Of a DNA stretch of 35,036 nt, positions 8,263 through 16,350 are shown piece after piece (positions within the stretch are counted from its first letter, which is position 1; every line of letters begins with the position of its first letter). Below the pieces are notes generated by a model. It searched no databases and was not told where the DNA came from. It was given only the letters and a program-made list of their open reading frames with translations. The stretch comes from an uncultured Armatimonadota bacterium (GTDB lineage: Bacteria; Armatimonadota; Armatimonadia; Armatimonadales; Armatimonadaceae), in the NCBI GenBank assembly GCA_903881535.1, contig CAIRTT010000249.1, positions 1 to 35,036 on the forward strand, read 5' to 3'. The translations under genes and the position numbers were made by a program.

Positions 8263-9941
8263 TGACTGACCTGTTTAGCGGCACCCCCCAAACGGCTACG
8301 TCCCATACTTCGACGTCCACTGAAACGCCGACGTGGATGCAAGATGCTATTTTCAATCAGCTCCAAGTTGCAAGAGGCGTAGCGGCTACTCCGTACCAAC
8401 AATACAGCATGCCAACAGTGGCTGATTTCTCAGACACTCAGGTTCAAGCCTTTAACCAGATGCAGGCAAACCAAGGCTCGTATAAACCGGGGATGGACGC
8501 GGCTCAGTCCGGGATGCAGGGTTTTTCTACCAAAGGTACTGCCGGTGATCTGCAGGCAGCGCAAAACCAGTATCTGCGTCAGGGTCTGGTAGACCAAAAT
8601 TTGAATGCCGGCCAGAACTATTTTAACCGAGCTGGCCAGATGGACATTGTCGGCGCTGCGCAGCCGTACATGAACCAAGCAGGTCAGGCCGCCGGCAACA
8701 TCATGGGTGCAGCGCAGCCGTATATGAATCAAGCTGGCGCAACCACAGCAGAGGCTTTGTCAGACCGCGCCCTGAATGCGGCCAATCCTTATCTGCAAGC
8801 AGCTTCGCAATCGTCTGCGGGGAATCTTGGCCAATATATGTCACCGTACCAGTCCAGCGTGATGGACACGATTGCCAAGCAAGGCGCCAGAAACCTATCT
8901 GAAAACCTCCTGCCGCAGGTATCTGACTCGTTTATCAAGGCTGGCCAATTCGGCAGCAAGGGCATGGGCGAGTTCGGCTCACGCGCTGTGAGAGACACGC
9001 AGGAAGCGATCCTCAATCAGCAGTCCCAGCTGGCCAACCAAGGCTACGGCCAAGCCCTGTCGGCCTCTCAGGCAGATCTGGCACGTCAGGCGCAATTGGC
9101 TGGCACCGTCGGAAGCATTTCGGGTGCGGATCTTTCTCGCGTGCTGCAGGGTGGCGCCCAGTATGGCAACCTTGGCCAGACCGCCGGCCAGTTAACCGCG
9201 CAGCAGGCAAGTGCACTAGGCCAGCTCGGCCAGACCGCCGGCCAGTTGACTGGACAACAAATGTCACAATTGGGCAATTTGGGTCAGATGCAAACGACCG
9301 CTGGTCAGGCACAGCAGCAGTTCGGCTTGACCGCCGCACAGGCCGTACAACAGGCGCAGGCTCAAGACTACCAGCGTCAGATGTCAGCCTTGCAAAGCGT
9401 GGCCTCAATGGCCGGGCAGAATCAAACGATGGGCTTTGCCGATACGTCTGCGCTGGAGTCAATGGGTCTTGCGAGACAGAACCAACAGCAGAAAGTTCTT
9501 ACTGCCGCACAGCAACAGTACCTTGACCAGCAGAACTATGCGAAGTCCAATGCTGACTGGCTCAATAACCAGATTCGCGGAATTGCTGGATCGGTGCCAA
9601 CAGTTACAACGGCATCTGGCTCATCTACTGGCGCGACATACTCGCCATCGGTTCTGTCGCAATTGGCTACCGCAGGCGCAACTGGAGCAGGCTTGTATAA
9701 CATGACCACTCAAGGTTCTGACATCAGAATTAAAGAAAACATTGAGCGCGTAGGTGAATTGCCTAATGGTTTGGGTATTTATGATTTTGATTACAAAACT
9801 GAATTTAAAGATCACCCATTGTGCGGTCACGGTCGTTTCCGTGGTGTCATGGCACATGAAGTCGCAAAACTCAACCCTAAAGCGGTTGTGCCAATGGGTA
9901 ATGGTTATAACGCGGTCAAATATGACCTCATTAACGCTTAA
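8262..9941 (+). CDS. Gln/Ala-rich virion protein with C-terminal peptidase S74-like chaperone domain
   Basis: The 559-residue protein is mostly a helical, Gln/Ala/Gly-rich body with internal repeats: two AAQPYMNQAG units near residues 132-160 and two LGQTAGQLT units near 304-330. The last 74 residues, from Ser486, match an S74 intramolecular chaperone: SDIRIKENIERVGELPNG, then GVMAHEVAKLNPKAV and YNAVKYDLI. In that family the Ser and Lys of the S-D-x-R-x-K motif (here Ser486 and Lys491) form the dyad that cuts the chaperone off after trimer folding. Such domains usually sit on spikes or fibres, so a trimeric, self-processed virion protein is inferred. Confidence 0.75.
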   Translation: MTDLFSGTPQTATSHTSTSTETPTWMQDAIFNQLQVARGVAATPYQQYSMPTVADFSDTQVQAFNQMQANQGSYKPGMDAAQSGMQGFSTKGTAGDLQAAQNQYLRQGLVDQNLNAGQNYFNRAGQMDIVGAAQPYMNQAGQAAGNIMGAAQPYMNQAGATTAEALSDRALNAANPYLQAASQSSAGNLGQYMSPYQSSVMDTIAKQGARNLSENLLPQVSDSFIKAGQFGSKGMGEFGSRAVRDTQEAILNQQSQLANQGYGQALSASQADLARQAQLAGTVGSISGADLSRVLQGGAQYGNLGQTAGQLTAQQASALGQLGQTAGQLTGQQMSQLGNLGQMQTTAGQAQQQFGLTAAQAVQQAQAQDYQRQMSALQSVASMAGQNQTMGFADTSALESMGLARQNQQQKVLTAAQQQYLDQQNYAKSNADWLNNQIRGIAGSVPTVTTASGSSTGATYSPSVLSQLATAGATGAGLYNMTTQGSDIRIKENIERVGELPNGLGIYDFDYKTEFKDHPLCGHGRFRGVMAHEVAKLNPKAVVPMGNGYNAVKYDLINA

Positions 9942-9955
9942 GCTAAGGAGCAGTT

Positions 9956-12562
9956 ATGGGATTTGAACTCGACAAGTTGATGAAGCAATACGGTGTAAGC
10001 ACGCCGACCGTTGCTACATACACCGGCACTGCTGCCCCGACAACGCCTCCCGTTGCAACCGCTACGCAGGCCGACAAAGACGCCTTCGCCGAACAAACGC
10101 GCAAGTACAACCTCGACCAAAATGCGTACAACCAATACAAGCAGCAGTACCAAGACCGGATGCAAGCCGGGTCACAGTACGGCCCGCCAACCACTGCGGC
10201 CAAGATCGTCAACCCGACCTACGGCGCGGTAGGACTCAATATGCAGGGCATGTCTGACGCAGACCGGCAGGCGTACTACAACAGCCAGCGCAAGCTGGGC
10301 TACACGATCGGAGATTTGAAGGCTAACGCTGAAAAAACATTCGGCGTTGGTTCAGTGGCCGACCCCAACTGGAACGGATGGGAAAGCCAGTACAATCCAA
10401 ATTACGTACCACCTGCTGGCCCAATCGTAGCGACCGGCTATACTCCGCCAGTCACAACAACAACTACGGGCACTACTGGCGCTACGGATACTCCCGACGG
10501 AAGCTATGCCGGACAGTATTTCGATCCCAACGACCCGAACAACCCATACTATCATAACGCACGGGGTGGTTCGATCCACGCGCTGGCCGCCAAATACCGC
10601 AACGGTGGCCCTGTTAAAACTCATTATAAAACTGCTGGGGCGGTCAATCTTGGCAATTATAACTATGACCCGGCCAAAGTGGCAGCAAGCGACTCCCCAT
10701 CATGGTTGAAAGCCGTGATCGCGCAGATCGCGCAGCTGCCGCCGAAGGCCGAACAAACGCCAAATATCACCAGCCCTGCGGGTGACGTTAATGCTGAAAA
10801 AACACCTCGGCAAGTTTCTTCCGCAATAGGATATGACCCTGCCGTTATTATTTCATCCCCAGCCACACCGACTACGGGCACTTATAATGCTCCGGATACT
10901 TTCAACGGGAGTTATGATAGTCAGTATTTCGATCCGAACAACCCAAACTGGGCTTATACCGAACAGTATAACGAACCGAGTAACCCATTCTACGGCCATG
11001 CGCGGCATAATTCGATCCATGCACTGGCCGCCAAGTACCGCAACGGTGGCCCGGTAAAGCGGCATTATGACGATGGCGGCAACGTCGACTTCGGCGCTGA
11101 TAACCCAGCCAACCTGCCTACAATGGCGTCCCCAGTTGCCGGCGTGCCCAGCATGGACGCTATTGCTGCCGCTACAAGGGCGGCCCCGATGCCGCAGGCT
11201 GCGCCTGTTGCACCTGCCGCGGTAGATCCAAATGCCATGCTTGCGTCAGCGGTTCGATCCAGAACGCTTCCGGAAACAACGAAAGCATTTTCAGATTATG
11301 ATGCTGCCCAGAAAGCTGTGATGGATTCACTGCGACAACAGGGCGCAGAAAAAATATCGAATGGCCCAAGCAAAGCCGAAACATACTTCAAACTAGCGGC
11401 AGCCTTTGCGGAACCCGGCAAGACCGGCAGCTTTGGCGAAGGCCTTGGCCGTGCGGCTGGCGTCATGGGCGACTACCAGAAAGCAGCAAGAGAATCTGAT
11501 ATTGCCAATGCTATGGCAAAACGTAGCTTGCAAAATGAAATGCTGAAATATCAGGCCCAATCTGCAGAAAAGGCTCTTGAGCAGCGCGTTAAAATTCAAG
11601 ATACATATGATCAGGCCAATAAAATGCCTGCAAAAATGCAAGACTTTATTGCATACAATTCCATGTCGCCTACTCAGCAAAAAGCATTCCGTGAAATGAA
11701 TAGCAACAACCCAGCATTGCCAGCATTGCTGCAAGAGTTTGATGCATTTAAAAACATGAGTTCGGGAGACCAAGCTCTCTACAAACAGATGAGAAGCACT
11801 GCTGCCGTTGCGCCAGTTCTTTCTGGGAATGCGCTAGATACAGTGGCTGAACAAGTTAGATTGACAGGTAAAATTCCAGCAGGATTTACACGTAATCTTG
11901 CACAAGTTGGCGCTATTTGGAATAGAGCTGCCGAACTAGCAGCTTTGGATGGCGATGATGCAAAATCATTAGCATTAAGACAGCAATCGCTTACATCCGA
12001 TCAAGGATCTTTGAAAGACCTGACAAAGAAAACAGATGCTATAGAAGCGTTTGAAAATACTGCGAAAAAGAACTTAGACATGGTGGTTCGGGCAGCCAAT
12101 GAATTAAATTTTGAGGAGTGGCCTGTTGTAAATGAAAAAATTCTTCAAGGTAAAAAGTTAACTGGCGATTCAAAGGCTGCAAAACTATATGCGGCAATAA
12201 TTCCGTTTGTCGATGAATACGGCAAAATATTAAGCGGAGCCACTGGCGCAGCCGGTGCAACCGATTCCTCAAAGGCAGAAGCTGCATCATTGATAGCGCC
12301 TTATATGACAGCAGAAACGATCAATGAACTTGCGCCTTGGTTTAAAGAAGAAATGGGAAACAGAACAACATCACTTTACGATCAGCTTGATACGATTCAG
12401 GCGCGTATGGGTGGCGGGAAAAGAAGGCCGCCAAAAGAAGCAAACAGCCCGGCAGCAGCCTCACTCCCTGCTGGCATCCCGGCAGGGTCAAAAATAATTG
12501 GCAAAACCCCTGATGGAAAAGATGTTTATCAAGATACAACTGGCAAAAAATGGGTTGAATAA
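9956..12562 (+). CDS. Very large internal virion protein with duplicated Gly-rich modules
   Basis: The 868-residue protein starts 14 bp after the S74-domain gene behind AAGGAG. Residues 1-180 are Thr/Pro/Tyr-rich. Two related modules follow: YFDPNDPNNPYYHNARGGSI then ALAAKYRNGGPVK (about residues 185-225), and a second copy starting YFDPNNPNWAY (about 323-370). Residues 420-830 are largely alpha-helical and charged (AEKALEQRVKIQDTYDQANK). The end, GSKIIGKTPDGKDVYQ then KKWVE, is a short beta element common in phage internal proteins. I infer an ejection or internal core protein; no enzymatic domain is recognised. Confidence 0.6.
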   Translation: MGFELDKLMKQYGVSTPTVATYTGTAAPTTPPVATATQADKDAFAEQTRKYNLDQNAYNQYKQQYQDRMQAGSQYGPPTTAAKIVNPTYGAVGLNMQGMSDADRQAYYNSQRKLGYTIGDLKANAEKTFGVGSVADPNWNGWESQYNPNYVPPAGPIVATGYTPPVTTTTTGTTGATDTPDGSYAGQYFDPNDPNNPYYHNARGGSIHALAAKYRNGGPVKTHYKTAGAVNLGNYNYDPAKVAASDSPSWLKAVIAQIAQLPPKAEQTPNITSPAGDVNAEKTPRQVSSAIGYDPAVIISSPATPTTGTYNAPDTFNGSYDSQYFDPNNPNWAYTEQYNEPSNPFYGHARHNSIHALAAKYRNGGPVKRHYDDGGNVDFGADNPANLPTMASPVAGVPSMDAIAAATRAAPMPQAAPVAPAAVDPNAMLASAVRSRTLPETTKAFSDYDAAQKAVMDSLRQQGAEKISNGPSKAETYFKLAAAFAEPGKTGSFGEGLGRAAGVMGDYQKAARESDIANAMAKRSLQNEMLKYQAQSAEKALEQRVKIQDTYDQANKMPAKMQDFIAYNSMSPTQQKAFREMNSNNPALPALLQEFDAFKNMSSGDQALYKQMRSTAAVAPVLSGNALDTVAEQVRLTGKIPAGFTRNLAQVGAIWNRAAELAALDGDDAKSLALRQQSLTSDQGSLKDLTKKTDAIEAFENTAKKNLDMVVRAANELNFEEWPVVNEKILQGKKLTGDSKAAKLYAAIIPFVDEYGKILSGATGAAGATDSSKAEAASLIAPYMTAETINELAPWFKEEMGNRTTSLYDQLDTIQARMGGGKRRPPKEANSPAAASLPAGIPAGSKIIGKTPDGKDVYQDTTGKKWVE
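10490..11071 (+). repeat. Duplicated module inside the 868-residue virion protein
   Basis: Unit 1 (about 10490-10630) and unit 2 (about 10901-11071) share the order G-S-Y-x-x-Q-Y-F-D-P-N, an Asn/Pro/Tyr linker, then SIHALAAKYRNGGPVK. The final blocks begin 441 bp apart (10556 and 10997) and are very similar at the DNA level. Confidence 0.8.
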
Positions 12563-13797
12563 TGGCTACCGAATATAAAGACGAAGTCATCCCGGTTGCT
12601 CCGCCAACCGCAACAGGATATACCGGCGAAGTTGTGCCGCTTGCTGGATCCAAGAAAGCAGCCGATCCTCGTTTTAACATTGCGCTAGCATTGAAAGAGC
12701 TGGAAGGCGGCATATTCGACCCGTTGTTAAGTATGGGCAGCAACATGGTATTGAAGCCTATCAGCGACGTTGCTGGTCTGGTGGCTTGGCCTGCGCATGC
12801 GATGGGTCTTACTGATATGGATCCGAGGTATCTTCAGCAGTTAATACAGTCTCAGGCCTATGAGCCACGGACTAATGCAGGCAGATCACTCTATAATCCA
12901 TTAAATATTCCGCAGGCTATTGGCAAAGGATTAAATTATTTGCTTCCCGGCGAAGCAAAAGAGCCTAACACTATGTCCGGGATGGCTCAAAATGCGATTA
13001 GGGAAACAGTCCCGCAAGCTCTTTCGTTGTTGGGAATGAAATATGTAGCCCCAGCGGCAAGAGCTGGCGCCGAGTGGGGAGCAGGCAAGTTAATGAGATC
13101 CGCTCTTTCTACTCCGGGGGTTGAAGATGCGGCTGTTCAGTCCATGCTTGACAACGGGTACACCGTATCCGGGAAAAGCCTTGAACAGATAAAGGCAGAC
13201 ATAGCCACACATGGTGAATTACTGTCTAAAATACTTGAATCGCCTGAATATTCGGGAACAAGAATTCCGCAAAGTGAAATTATTGACCATCCTGCCATTG
13301 CAAATTTGCGAGAAAAAATTGGGCCAGAAAATGTTACCAGCGGATATGAAAACGATTTAAAGAAACTTGCAAAGCTTCAGGATAGTTTTGCTAATAACCC
13401 TGTATGGAAAATAAATCCTGAAACCGGAGTCCCAGAAATATCATTGGCTGAAGCCCAAGCCTTAAAAACTGGGACATACGAACGTGCCTACAAAACCAAA
13501 AGAGAAAATAAAGACGTAGTAACACAAACCAGAAAAGCTCAGGCACGCGCTTTGAAAGAAGCATTGGATACAGCGGCGCCTGAAACTGTGCCTATAAACC
13601 AAAAATTAAGTGGAATGATTCCAGCTAAAGTAGCAATAGAAAAGGCATTGAAAAACCCCTCACTTATATCTGGCCTGAGAACATATGGCGAGTCATTGGG
13701 CGCAAAAAGTTTGTATAACTCTGCGTCGCCATTGGAAAAAATATTGCAGGCACAATCACTAATGACGCAGCTATCGCGAGACCAGCCCCAGCCTTAA
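12562..13797 (+). CDS. Internal virion / ejection-type protein
   Basis: The 411-residue product starts at a TAATG overlap with the previous gene. Its N-terminus repeats a short motif (YKDEVIPVAPP and YTGEVVPLAG). A hydrophobic Gly/Pro/Met region follows (residues 45-160, with LAWPAHAMGL-like stretches), and residues 200-400 are helical and charged. The context, the last gene of the virion operon after two giant internal proteins, suggests a third internal core protein. It ends tail-to-tail with the minus-strand operon, stop codons overlapping at 13794-13797. No named family is recognised. Confidence 0.6.
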   Translation: MATEYKDEVIPVAPPTATGYTGEVVPLAGSKKAADPRFNIALALKELEGGIFDPLLSMGSNMVLKPISDVAGLVAWPAHAMGLTDMDPRYLQQLIQSQAYEPRTNAGRSLYNPLNIPQAIGKGLNYLLPGEAKEPNTMSGMAQNAIRETVPQALSLLGMKYVAPAARAGAEWGAGKLMRSALSTPGVEDAAVQSMLDNGYTVSGKSLEQIKADIATHGELLSKILESPEYSGTRIPQSEIIDHPAIANLREKIGPENVTSGYENDLKKLAKLQDSFANNPVWKINPETGVPEISLAEAQALKTGTYERAYKTKRENKDVVTQTRKAQARALKEALDTAAPETVPINQKLSGMIPAKVAIEKALKNPSLISGLRTYGESLGAKSLYNSASPLEKILQAQSLMTQLSRDQPQP

Positions 13798-13991
13798 TTG
13801 GTGGGGCGGTTCTTGTTGTAGAAATCCAGCAAGACAGGCGCGAGTTCGATAGCGTCAAACTCTACGCCCTCGTCACCCTCGACCTTGCCTATCCACAGCG
13901 TGCCTGTGTTGGGGACTTTGCCGGGCGCGATGAACAGCTCGCCGACTTGGATATGCCACGGGCACAGCGGGTAAAACGTCATGTCGGTCAT
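13794..13991 (-). CDS. Small hypothetical protein at the end of the recombination operon
   Basis: The 65-residue protein (starts MTDMTFYPLCPWHIQVGELF, ends NRPTN) starts at an ATGA overlap with the nuclease gene upstream, so it is the fourth member of a coupled operon. It looks beta-rich in its first half (GELFIAPGKVPNTGTLWIGK) and acidic after that. I do not recognise a family. Confidence 0.65.
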   Translation of the reverse strand: MTDMTFYPLCPWHIQVGELFIAPGKVPNTGTLWIGKVEGDEGVEFDAIELAPVLLDFYNKNRPTN

Positions 13992-14518
13992 TTGTGGTTC
14001 GCCTTGAGTTCGGGGATTAGGTCGGCCATTGGATTGAGGAAGCCGATCTGGATTCTCCTCGCGTCAGCGTGTTGTATCAACCCGTCTGCCATCTGGCCCT
14101 GTCTTAAATTATCCGCGTTCTGGGTTGTCCAGAAATCAGCCTTTTTAATCCAGCCGCACAGCCACACATTTCGCTCAGACGCCCGAGCGAATACGTATAT
14201 GTCTGCGTCGAATTTGCTCTGTGAAAGCGTGACGTGGGCCGTGAAATTGGCCCGAGGAACCGAGCTGCAACGCTTGGTCTTGACGTCGATCTTCCTCCAG
14301 TCCACCAAGAAATCGTAGTGCGCCTGCTGCTTGGCAACGTACTTGAACAGGATATCTTTCTCGTTCATCCAGCGGCCAAAGGCCAGCTCACCCATAATGC
14401 CGGTGGTCTGGCCTTGGCCATCTTCAAGGATCGTCTGAGAGTTGAATGCCTGCTTTGTACTGTGCCTATCCGCATACCCGCGCCATTCGTCGCTGATTGT
14501 GTAGGCCCGTGGGATCAT
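13988..14518 (-). CDS. PD-(D/E)XK-like nuclease
   Basis: The 176-residue protein shows a restriction-endonuclease-like core: a helix with Glu (GIMGELAFGRWMNEK, Glu near residue 44), then HYDFLVDWRKIDVKTKR, where Asp and the D-V-K-T-K triad (residues about 69-81) fit the catalytic D-x(n)-D/E-x-K. A strand YVFARASERNVWLCGWI follows. It lies between YqaJ exonuclease and a small gene, with ATGA overlaps at both ends, so it probably acts in phage recombination or DNA processing. A Holliday-junction-type or repair nuclease is possible; its substrate cannot be told. Confidence 0.65.
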   Translation of the reverse strand: MIPRAYTISDEWRGYADRHSTKQAFNSQTILEDGQGQTTGIMGELAFGRWMNEKDILFKYVAKQQAHYDFLVDWRKIDVKTKRCSSVPRANFTAHVTLSQSKFDADIYVFARASERNVWLCGWIKKADFWTTQNADNLRQGQMADGLIQHADARRIQIGFLNPMADLIPELKANHK

Positions 14519-15273
14519 CGTCGCAGCTTCGCCTCGGTCTCGGTTACCAGCTGGTCAAACTCCATTAAATCCATTTCCATTTGCTCAATGTAGTTGTCGT
14601 CACGCGCCACCCGCCGGCAGGTGAAATGGCGGTCAACCGTGACAAGGGCGGGGATGTACAGACACATGTCCCACCACTTCCTGCCGGTGATCCACAGGCA
14701 CCCCTGCACCTGATCCATGATGGTTCCCCAGTTATTGTCGATCAAGATAGGCCGTACCATCGTCGGATCGTAAAAGCACTTGTACTCACCGCCACCGTCT
14801 TCGCCCACCAGTGCGTCGGCGCTGCAGCCGAACTTCCGGTCGTCGGTCATGCAGAACCCAGCCAAATCAGACAGGTCGTTCAAGTGGACTTCGTGGGCCT
14901 GCCTGCACGCCTCTTCCAGCTCCTTGCCTCGGCGCATGGCAAATGTCTCGATCTGCTCTGCCAGCGGCTGGCCGGCTATACGTTCACATGCCAGCCTGAA
15001 GGCGTAGTTCTTTGCGGTTTCCGACCACTCTCCAATTCGCTCGCCACGCAGGGCTTTCTGAACGGAGATTGATGTTGGCGTGGATTTATATTCCCCGGCT
15101 AGTTTTGCGTCAGCTTCAGACCCGCCTCTCAAAATCGTATCGACATACATTTTCTGTTGATACGTCAGCAGGCCAACTTTAGCCCGGACGGTGTTGAACA
15201 TCGAGGCGGTGATCACCCCGGCCCGGTCAGCGTACCAGCCACTTGTGCCCTGTTCATATTCGCTGATGATCAT
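14515..15273 (-). CDS. YqaJ-like viral recombinase (5'-3' exonuclease)
   Basis: The 252-residue protein matches the YqaJ/lambda Red-alpha exonuclease fold: the N-terminal EQGTSGWYADRAGVITASMF (W-x-x-x-R-x-G-x-x-T-A-S), a central RRGKELEEACR helix with the Glu ligand, then GCSADALVGEDGGGEYKCF, where Asp and E-x-K are catalytic. It resects double-strand ends so that the partner annealing protein can load. It overlaps the ERF gene (ATGA at 15270-15273), a classical exonuclease/annealase pair. Confidence 0.9.
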   Translation of the reverse strand: MIISEYEQGTSGWYADRAGVITASMFNTVRAKVGLLTYQQKMYVDTILRGGSEADAKLAGEYKSTPTSISVQKALRGERIGEWSETAKNYAFRLACERIAGQPLAEQIETFAMRRGKELEEACRQAHEVHLNDLSDLAGFCMTDDRKFGCSADALVGEDGGGEYKCFYDPTMVRPILIDNNWGTIMDQVQGCLWITGRKWWDMCLYIPALVTVDRHFTCRRVARDDNYIEQMEMDLMEFDQLVTETEAKLRR

Positions 15274-15998
15274 ACTGGGTCACCTGCTGGGGCGGCGTCA
15301 GCCTTGGCGGCGATGGTTTTGTAGATCTTTGTCAGTGCGCTCTCGTACCGTTCGGGCTGCAACTGGCCTACCGATGTTATTCGGGCCGACTTGCAGAACT
15401 GCTCTTCGGTCACGTCGGCCTGCAGCAGCAAGCTCTTGATGACGCCGGCCTGAACCACGCTGATGGTTTCAACCGGCTTTGCACCGTCGTTGTCGTCACC
15501 CGTGGAGATGTTGAGCATTGCGCAGATGCCGTACCGCTTGCCGTAGCTGATTGCCGAGCCTACCGCCTGCACGCCAGACTTGCTGCCGCTGGTGTCAGCC
15601 ATCAAGGGGATCGTTGTCTCTTCGCTGTGGCCGTCACGGTGAGACAAGACGACGCGCACATTGATAGCCCCGACCTCGCAAGACACGCGGAACGTCACAG
15701 CGAAACCGTGCTTGTAAAGGATGGGCCGCAGCTGGTCATTGATGTCTTCCAGCAGCGCGTATTTGATTGTGCCGTGGCCCTTGCCGGCTTCGGCGATACG
15801 GGGCAGCTCGACCTGCATTTCGGACAGGCTAGCCGCAAAAGACTGCTGCGCAGATCGTGTAACAACACGCTCCTGCATTTCCAGCAGGGTCTGCAGCTTT
15901 TCGATGGTGACGTCCGGATTCATGATCACCCTTTCGATCATTTCCAGCATGCGTTGACTTTCTGTCAGCGGTGCACTTGTTGCAGGAATGTTACTCAT
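15270..15998 (-). CDS. erf: ERF-family single-strand annealing protein
   Basis: The 242-residue protein has the ERF core: QQSFAASLSEMQVELPRIAE, then TIKYALLEDINDQLRPILYK and HGFAVTFRV, followed by the DTSGSKSGVQAVGSAISYGK and RYGICAMLNI segment (G-S-A-x-x-Y-x-x-R-Y) diagnostic of the family. ERF proteins form rings on single-stranded DNA and anneal complementary strands, aiding recombination and genome circularisation. It is the first gene of the minus-strand recombination operon and diverges from the HTH regulator. The C-terminal Ala/Asp/Pro tail is probably flexible. Confidence 0.9.
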   Translation of the reverse strand: MSNIPATSAPLTESQRMLEMIERVIMNPDVTIEKLQTLLEMQERVVTRSAQQSFAASLSEMQVELPRIAEAGKGHGTIKYALLEDINDQLRPILYKHGFAVTFRVSCEVGAINVRVVLSHRDGHSEETTIPLMADTSGSKSGVQAVGSAISYGKRYGICAMLNISTGDDNDGAKPVETISVVQAGVIKSLLLQADVTEEQFCKSARITSVGQLQPERYESALTKIYKTIAAKADAAPAGDPV

Positions 15999-16029
15999 AC
16001 GTTGATACCCAGTTGATTAAAGAGCGGGC

Positions 16030-16096
16030 ATCGTAACGGATACGGAACGAACTTGCAATACTTATGATGTGTTGATACACTGCCGGCGCATCAACA
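16030..16096. promoter_or_regulatory. Divergent promoter/operator between ERF operon and HTH regulator
   Basis: A palindromic TTGCAA (16053-16058) has a 17-bp spacer to TACACT (16076-16081) on the plus strand and a 17-bp spacer to TACGAT (minus strand, 16035-16030), so one -35 box may serve both directions. A perfect 7-bp inverted repeat, TGTTGAT (16070-16076) and ATCAACA (16090-16096), overlaps the plus -10. The octamer GTTGATAC occurs at 16071-16078 and again at 16001-16008 next to the ERF start. Autoregulation by the adjacent HTH protein is inferred. Confidence 0.5.
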
Positions 16097-16110
16097 TTTG
16101 GAGAGCACCA

Positions 16111-16323
16111 ATGGTAGAGACAAGGCAGGAGGTACGAGCGGCACTGACCGAGATCACGGCGCTGACAGGCTGGAGCATGCGCGAGCTGGCACGCAAGGCC
16201 AACATCAGTGTCGCCACAGTGTCGCGCTTAACATCGGCACAGGAAGGCAGTCTGCCTTACCTGACCACCAGAGCCAACATCGAAAAGTTATTGATCAGGA
16301 TCCGCAAAAAGTACGCAGCATAA
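16111..16323 (+). CDS. Small HTH transcription regulator (XRE/Cro-like)
   Basis: I choose the ATG at 16111, preceded by TTGGAGAG, giving 70 residues. The core reads LTGWSMRELARKANISVATV then SRLTSAQEG, a helix-turn-helix of the XRE/Cro type (A-R-K-A-N-I-S-V-A-T-V-S-R as turn and recognition helix). Size and position, divergent from the recombination operon with a dyad just upstream, fit a Cro-like early regulator. No cleavable CI-type C-terminal domain is present. Confidence 0.8.
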   Translation: MVETRQEVRAALTEITALTGWSMRELARKANISVATVSRLTSAQEGSLPYLTTRANIEKLLIRIRKKYAA

Positions 16324-16350
16324 TTATTATTTACAACCGGGCAGATTGAC

